NCBI RefSeq assembly: GCF_003991875.1
Contig: NZ_CP031423.1
Location: 186,001 to 250,000 of the forward strand
DNA: 64,000 nucleotides
Origin: Microbacterium lemovicicum
GTDB lineage: Bacteria; Actinomycetota; Actinomycetes; Actinomycetales; Microbacteriaceae
Direction: 5' to 3'
Positions 57,355 through 64,000 of this stretch are shown here, piece by piece. Position numbers and translations under genes: made by a program. The notes beneath the pieces were generated by a model, which did not search any database, was not told where the DNA came from, and saw only the letters and a program-made list of their open reading frames with translations. Positions within the stretch are counted from its first letter, which is position 1, and each line of letters opens with the position of its first letter.

Positions 57355-58839
57355 GTGACTGATGTTGCTAATGTGAACGAGGTCAAGCGATCGGAGGACC
57401 CGCTGGACGTCACGCGTGTCAACAGCGAGGAGTGCGGCTGCGGCCCCACTGCCGATGAGAAGCGCGCCCTCTGGCCGACGGTGAACCGGCGCGCGGCGCT
57501 CGGACTCGGAGCCCTCGGGTTCCTCACCTTCGGCGCACTGAGCTCCGGCGCCATCTCTCCCGCGTTCGCCGCGGACTACCCCTCCTGGGACGACGTGCAG
57601 GCGGCGAAGGCCAACGAGGCGGCCAAGGGTGCGGAGATCTCCCGCATCCAGGGCATCATCGACAGCCTCAACAGCGAGGTCGCCCGCACGCAGGCCGAGG
57701 CCGTGCGCACGTCCGACGTCTTCTACCAGGCGCAGCAGACCTTCTTCGAGGCCGTCCACCGGGCCGACGACCTGCAGGCGCAGGCGGATCAGCAGGCGGC
57801 GACGGCGACGGATGCGGCGAACAAGGCCGGACGCATCGCCGCCCAGCTCTACCGCAACGGCGGTGACGACACGTCGATGGAGCTGTTCTTCGCGGGCTCC
57901 GCCGCCTCGGCCGACGATCTGCTGTCGCGCCTCGGCACGATGGACAAGCTGATCCAGCGCAACCAGGCCGTCTACGCCGACGCCGTGACCGCCCGTGATT
58001 CGGCCCAGAACCTGAGCAACCAGGCATCCGCCGCCCGTGACGAGCGCGACCGCCTCCAGAAGGAGGCCGAAGCCGCCATGCTCGCCGCGCAGAACGCGGC
58101 CGATGCGGCGCAGGCCGCGCTCGCCGAGCAGGAGGCGAATCTCACCACCTTGCAGGCGCAGCTCATGGCGCTGCAGGACACGACCGCCAAGACGATCGCC
58201 GACTACCAGGCCGGTGTCGAAGCCGCCCGCCTGGCGAAGGAGGCCGAGGAGCGCCGTCAGCGCGAAGAGGCCGAGCGCCTCGCGCGTGAGGCCGCCGCGC
58301 GCCGCCAGCAGGAGATCGACGCGGCGGCGGCTGCAGCGGCTGCCGGTGGTGGCGGCGGCGGAGGCGGCTCCGGCGGTGGTGGCGGTGGCTCCGGTGGGGG
58401 CGGCGGCGGTGGCGGCGGTGGCTCAGGATGGGTTCGACCCAACTGGGGCAACGAGTCCTCCGGCTACGGCCCGCGCTACGTCCAGTGCGGCAACGGCTAC
58501 TGCTCCAGCGGATTCCACGAAGGCGTCGACCTCGCCCAGGGCTGCGGGTCCGCGATCTACGCGGCCTCGTCGGGCACGGTCACCTACGCCGGGTACAACG
58601 GCGGCTACGGCAACTACGTCCGCATCGACCACGGCGGCGGCATCGGCACGGGCTACGGCCACATCCGCGACGGCGGCATCTACGTCCGCCGCGGCCAATG
58701 GGTCAACGCCGGCGACGTGATCGCGGCGGAGGGCAACACCGGCAACTCGTTCGGATGCCACCTCCACTTCGAGGTCTACATCTGGGGCGCCACCACCAAC
58801 CCCGTGCCGTTCATGGCCGATCGGGGCATCTCGGTCTGA
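57355..58839 (+). CDS. Secreted M23-family peptidoglycan endopeptidase with coiled coil and Gly linker
   Basis: A roughly 494-residue exported hydrolase. A conserved-looking ECGCGPTADEKRALW precedes a signal with NRRAALGLGALGFLTFGALS and an AxA site (SPAFAAD). Two long coiled coils rich in Ala, Glu and Gln follow (about 80-310), as in EnvC- or NlpD-like proteins. A poly-Gly/Ser linker comes next (58345-58428). The C-terminal M23 domain has GFHEGVDLAQGCGSAIYAA (H-x3-D) and the H-x-H in FGCHLHFEVYIW. It should cut peptide cross-links in cell-wall growth or division. The start is unsure: GTG 57355, GTG 57373 and GTG 57482 (just before the signal) are all possible, and none has a strong ribosome site. 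Confidence 0.85.
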   Translation: MTDVANVNEVKRSEDPLDVTRVNSEECGCGPTADEKRALWPTVNRRAALGLGALGFLTFGALSSGAISPAFAADYPSWDDVQAAKANEAAKGAEISRIQGIIDSLNSEVARTQAEAVRTSDVFYQAQQTFFEAVHRADDLQAQADQQAATATDAANKAGRIAAQLYRNGGDDTSMELFFAGSAASADDLLSRLGTMDKLIQRNQAVYADAVTARDSAQNLSNQASAARDERDRLQKEAEAAMLAAQNAADAAQAALAEQEANLTTLQAQLMALQDTTAKTIADYQAGVEAARLAKEAEERRQREEAERLAREAAARRQQEIDAAAAAAAAGGGGGGGGSGGGGGGSGGGGGGGGGGSGWVRPNWGNESSGYGPRYVQCGNGYCSSGFHEGVDLAQGCGSAIYAASSGTVTYAGYNGGYGNYVRIDHGGGIGTGYGHIRDGGIYVRRGQWVNAGDVIAAEGNTGNSFGCHLHFEVYIWGATTNPVPFMADRGISV

Positions 58840-58925
58840 TGCGCGGTGCCGGCGTGCGTCGGATCCGGCGTCTCGGCTCGCTGCGCTCGCTCGACGGCGG
58901 TGACGCGTCGACGCTTGCGTCCATC

Positions 58926-59455
58926 TGACGCTGCCTGCGGGCATGGGGCGCCGGATTCCGCGATACGCGTCAGGTGAGTGAGACGGATGCTGCGGCATCC
59001 GATCCTCGCGACCCTTCACGTGACGCTTCCTGCGGGAAGGGGTCGCCGGATGCCGCGTCACGCGTCAGGTGAACGGGCCGGATGCTGCGGCATCCGACCC
59101 TCGCAACCGTTCACATGACGCTCCCTGCGGGAATCGGCCGCCGCATGCCGCGATATGCGCGTCAGGTGAACGAGGCGGCTGCTGCGGCATCCGATCCTCG
59201 TAACCGTTCACGTGACGCTTCCTGCGCGAATCAGCCTCCGCATGCCACGTCACGCGTCAGGTGAACGGGCCGGATGCTGCGGCATCGGATCCTCGCGACC
59301 GTTCACGTGACCCTCCCCGCGGGAGTGAGTCAGCGGATGCCGCCGAATGCGTCAGGTGAGTGAGACGGATGCTGCGGCACCGGATCCTCGCGACCTTTAA
59401 CGTGACGCCCCCTGCGGGAGTCGGCCACCGCATGCCGCAACCGGCGTCAAGGCCG
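58926..59455. repeat. Array of five ~95-bp imperfect tandem repeats with nested hairpins
   Basis: The 673-bp gap between the M23 gene and ppa holds five units starting at 58969, 59064, 59161, 59256 and 59351 (periods 95, 97, 95, 95 bp), with degenerate part-units on both sides. Each unit has GCGTCAGGTGA(AC) and, about 45 bases on, GTTCACGTGACGC, which is its near-reverse complement. Between them lies the small hairpin GGATGC-TGCG-GCATCC. Short antisense frames cross the units, but they only repeat the same residues and look like by-products. No promoter or gene is seen. The function is unknown. Confidence 0.85.
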
Positions 59456-59464
59456 CGCACAGAG

Positions 59465-59503
59465 CGAGGGCGGATGCCGCGTCGTGCGCAGCATCCGCCC
59501 TCG
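59465..59503 (-). terminator. Hairpin downstream of ppa
   Basis: CGAGGGCGGATGC and GCATCCGCCCTCG form a perfect 13-bp stem over a 13-base loop, 10 bases beyond the ppa stop on the minus strand. The stem contains the same GGATGC/GCATCC words as the neighbouring repeats. No T-run follows, so it is a likely but not certain terminator. Confidence 0.6.
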
Positions 59504-59512
59504 TGACGATCC

Positions 59513-60046
59513 TCAGACCGTGCGGGGGGCTTCGCCCTCACCCTGCGTCTTGGTCTGACCCTCGTGCTCGTCGAAGCGGACGATCGACTCGGCGAGGAGG
59601 CGCTCGGCCTCGTCCTTGCCGGCCCACACGTCGACCTTGACCCACTTGTTGGGCTCGAGGTCCTTGTAGTGCTCGAAGAAGTGCTCGATCTCCTTCTTCG
59701 TGTACTCGGGGATGTCGTCGAGGTCCTGGATGTGGCTCCAGCGGGGGTCCTTCGTGAGGACCGCGACGAGCTTGTCGTCTCCGCCGGCTTCGTCCTTCAT
59801 CTTCAGCACGCCCACGGGGCGCACGCTGACCATGACGCCCGGGAAGAGCGTGACGTCGAGCAGCACGAGCACGTCGAGCGGGTCACCGTCCTCGCCGAGC
59901 GTGTTCTCGAAGAAGCCGTAGTCGGCCGGGTAGCCCATCGGGGTGAACAGCACGCGGTCGAGGAACACGCGCCCGGTGCCGTGGTCGACCTCGTACTTGA
60001 CCCGGCTGCCGCGCGGGATCTCGATGACGGCGTCGTGTGAGGCCAT
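59513..60046 (-). CDS. ppa: Inorganic pyrophosphatase (family I)
   Basis: A 177-residue soluble enzyme that hydrolyses pyrophosphate and so drives biosynthetic reactions. The family signature EDGDPLDVLVLLD holds the metal-binding Asp residues. EIPRGSRVKYEVDH and KDPRWSHIQDLDDIPE are the other conserved blocks. The ATG at 60046 has AAGGAG 9 bases upstream. Length is normal for bacterial type I enzymes. The gene is divergent from tilS with about 110 bp between them. Confidence 0.96.
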   Translation of the reverse strand: MASHDAVIEIPRGSRVKYEVDHGTGRVFLDRVLFTPMGYPADYGFFENTLGEDGDPLDVLVLLDVTLFPGVMVSVRPVGVLKMKDEAGGDDKLVAVLTKDPRWSHIQDLDDIPEYTKKEIEHFFEHYKDLEPNKWVKVDVWAGKDEAERLLAESIVRFDEHEGQTKTQGEGEAPRTV

Positions 60047-60156
60047 GCCTGGTGCTCCTTCTGAAGGGGTCGTATGCCGCGGACCAGCCTAGCCGGGGCG
60101 GTCGTCGCGCCGTGAGCGGATGGGCGGGTGGCGCGGGGCGGGGATAGCGTGGTGCG

Positions 60157-61167
60157 GTGACGCATCGACCCTCTCTCGACCCCGCCGTGGCCGACGTGCG
60201 GCGGGCGGTGCGCGACGCGCTCGCCGGTCTGCCCGAGGGTGCGACCGTGCTCGTCGGCCTCTCCGGCGGCGCGGACTCCCTCGCCCTCGCCGCTGCGACG
60301 GCGTTCGAGGCGCCGAAGGCGGGACTGCGCGCCGGCAGCGTCACCGTCGACCACGGATTGCAGGGCGGCTCGGAGGAGATCGCGGCGCGCGCGGTGGCGC
60401 AGGCGGAGGCGCTCGGGCTCGACGCGATCGCGGTGACGGTCGACGTGGGCGGCGCCGGCGGACCGGAGGCGGCGGCACGCGACGCGCGGTACGGCGTGCT
60501 GAAGGATGCCGCAGCCGACGCCGGTGCGGTCGCGGTGCTCGTCGGACACACCCTCGACGATCAGGCCGAGACGGTGCTGCTCGGGCTCGCGCGCGGCGCC
60601 GGCGCGGGGAGCCTGCAGGGCATGGCGTGGTCGTCCGAGCTCGCTCCGGGCGTCGCTCTGATGCGCCCGCTCCTCGGCCTGCGCCGTGAGACGACCCGCG
60701 CGGCGTGCGCCGCGCTGCAGCTCGCGCCGTGGGACGACCCGCACAACAGCGACCACCGGTTCGCCCGCGTGCGCGTGCGCGAGACGGTGCTGCCGATGCT
60801 CGAGGCCGAGCTCGGGCCGGGCATCGCGGAGGCGCTCGCGCGCACCGCCGCGCAGCTGCGCGAAGACGCCGAGGCCTTCGACGAGATGATCGACGAGACG
60901 ATCGAGGACATCGTCGAGCACGCCGAGGCGGGCATCTCCGTGTCGGTCGCCGCGCTCGCCGCCAACCCCGCCGCCCTGCGACACCGCATCATCCGTCTCG
61001 TCGTTGCTTCAGAGTTCCACCAGAGCCTCACGAGGGCGCAGACGCTCGAAGTGGCACGGCTCGTCACCGACTGGTCGGGGCAGGGGCCGATCGACCTGCC
61101 CGGATGCCGCGCCCGGCGCGTCGGAGGGCGCCTCGAGTTCACGGCGCCCGTGGCACCGACCGGGTAG
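60157..61167 (+). CDS. tilS: tRNA(Ile)-lysidine synthase
   Basis: A 336-residue N-type ATP pyrophosphatase that turns C34 of tRNA-Ile(CAU) into lysidine, an essential change that lets it read AUA codons. The PP-loop VLVGLSGGADSLALA is at residues 31-45, TVDHGLQGGSEE follows, and VLVGHTLDDQAETVLLGLAR is the family's HTxDDQAET motif. As in many actinobacteria the C-terminal domain is short. The start is a GTG at 60157. It lies 17 bases before hpt, in the common tilS-hpt-ftsH order. Confidence 0.95.
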   Translation: MTHRPSLDPAVADVRRAVRDALAGLPEGATVLVGLSGGADSLALAAATAFEAPKAGLRAGSVTVDHGLQGGSEEIAARAVAQAEALGLDAIAVTVDVGGAGGPEAAARDARYGVLKDAAADAGAVAVLVGHTLDDQAETVLLGLARGAGAGSLQGMAWSSELAPGVALMRPLLGLRRETTRAACAALQLAPWDDPHNSDHRFARVRVRETVLPMLEAELGPGIAEALARTAAQLREDAEAFDEMIDETIEDIVEHAEAGISVSVAALAANPAALRHRIIRLVVASEFHQSLTRAQTLEVARLVTDWSGQGPIDLPGCRARRVGGRLEFTAPVAPTG

Positions 61168-61184
61168 CGACCTAGACTTGCCGC

Positions 61185-61736
<552 letters not shown>

Positions 61737-61864
61737 CCGACGCCGGAGGGCCCTGTTTCGCCGTCGGCGAATGCACAGACCCCCCATAGGCCGCCCGGGA
61801 TACCCTGAGTCCACCGCGCCGAGCCGCGGTTCGTCGACGAAAGGGAACGGGCCTCGCCCGCACC

Positions 61865-63871
<2,007 letters not shown>

Positions 63872-63880
63872 GCTCCGTTC

Positions 63881-64000
63881 GTGGCCGTAGACCGCGAACG
63901 CGTCGTCGCACTGGTGCGAGAGCTCCTGGTGGCGATCGGTGAGGACCCCGATCGCCCCGGGCTCCGCCAGACGCCCACGCGCGTCGCCGACGCCTACTCC
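63881..64000 (+). CDS. folE: GTP cyclohydrolase I, N-terminal fragment
   Basis: The frame begins with GTG at 63881, 9 bases after the ftsH stop, and runs off the window after 40 codons. [20 protein letters not shown] is the typical start of GTP cyclohydrolase I, the first enzyme of folate (dihydroneopterin) synthesis. The active-site zinc ligands are beyond the end. The order ftsH-folE is common in actinobacteria. Confidence 0.9.
   Translation, partial: MAVDRERVVALVRELLVAIGEDPDRPGLRQTPTRVADAYS

Noticed and set aside
58926-59455. CRISPR array
   Set aside because: The ~95-bp units have no constant repeat with unique spacers, the whole unit is imperfectly repeated, and no cas genes are in the window.
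58423-59541. Small minus-strand proteins of repetitive sequence
   Set aside because: They follow the DNA repeats exactly, have no ribosome sites, and shift frame between units.

Overview
The window looks like chromosomal DNA of a high-GC Gram-positive actinobacterium, most probably a Microbacterium-like member of the Microbacteriaceae. The inference rests on very GC-rich third positions, frequent GTG starts, ATGA/GTGA translational coupling, and the order ppa / tilS-hpt-ftsH-folE. Assignments are from reading the sequence and recalling protein families; no database search was run.

Layout. (1) 1-7193: the end of a proline iminopeptidase gene, a translationally coupled aldehyde dehydrogenase / GMC oxidoreductase pair, a tryptophan-to-anthranilate operon (kynA, an amidohydrolase, kynU) and a small glutaredoxin. 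(2) 7333-44842: a 37-kb cell-surface polysaccharide locus of the Wzx/Wzy type. It holds a WbaP-like initiating sugar-phosphate transferase, at least six glycosyltransferases, an epimerase and an oxidoreductase for NDP-sugars, a cytidylyltransferase plus a CDP-alcohol phosphotransferase, a Wzy-like polymerase, a Wzz/BY-kinase with a partner low-molecular-weight phosphatase, a GT39-type transferase, an acyltransferase and a flippase broken by a frameshift. Two very similar polyprenyl-phosphate-sugar synthase/GtrA genes sit at 7333 and 35900. Interleaved are secreted proteins: a metallophosphoesterase, a beta-helix protein, a 2,370-residue LamG/PKD protein and, at the edge, a polysaccharide deacetylase.

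(3) 44915-50542: a TetR gene with a clear palindromic operator facing a sugar isomerase/dehydrogenase operon, a double-ACT protein, and a second TetR divergent from a DHA2-type efflux pump. (4) 50633-56692: an amidohydrolase plus polar amino-acid ABC importer operon, then an ECF42-type sigma factor with its DGPF partner. (5) 56885-57196: tRNA-Phe, tRNA-Asp and tRNA-Glu. (6) 57355-64000: an M23 peptidoglycan hydrolase, an array of ~95-bp repeats, then ppa, tilS, hpt, ftsH and the start of folE.

Points most worth a second look: the amidohydrolase in the place of kynurenine formamidase; the CDP-alcohol pair in the polysaccharide locus; a ~200-residue module shared by two secreted proteins; an exact-looking 886-bp duplication in the giant gene; a CTGGGG motif before start codons of the locus, sometimes with tiny leader ORFs; the one-base frameshift in the flippase; and the 95-bp hairpin repeats.
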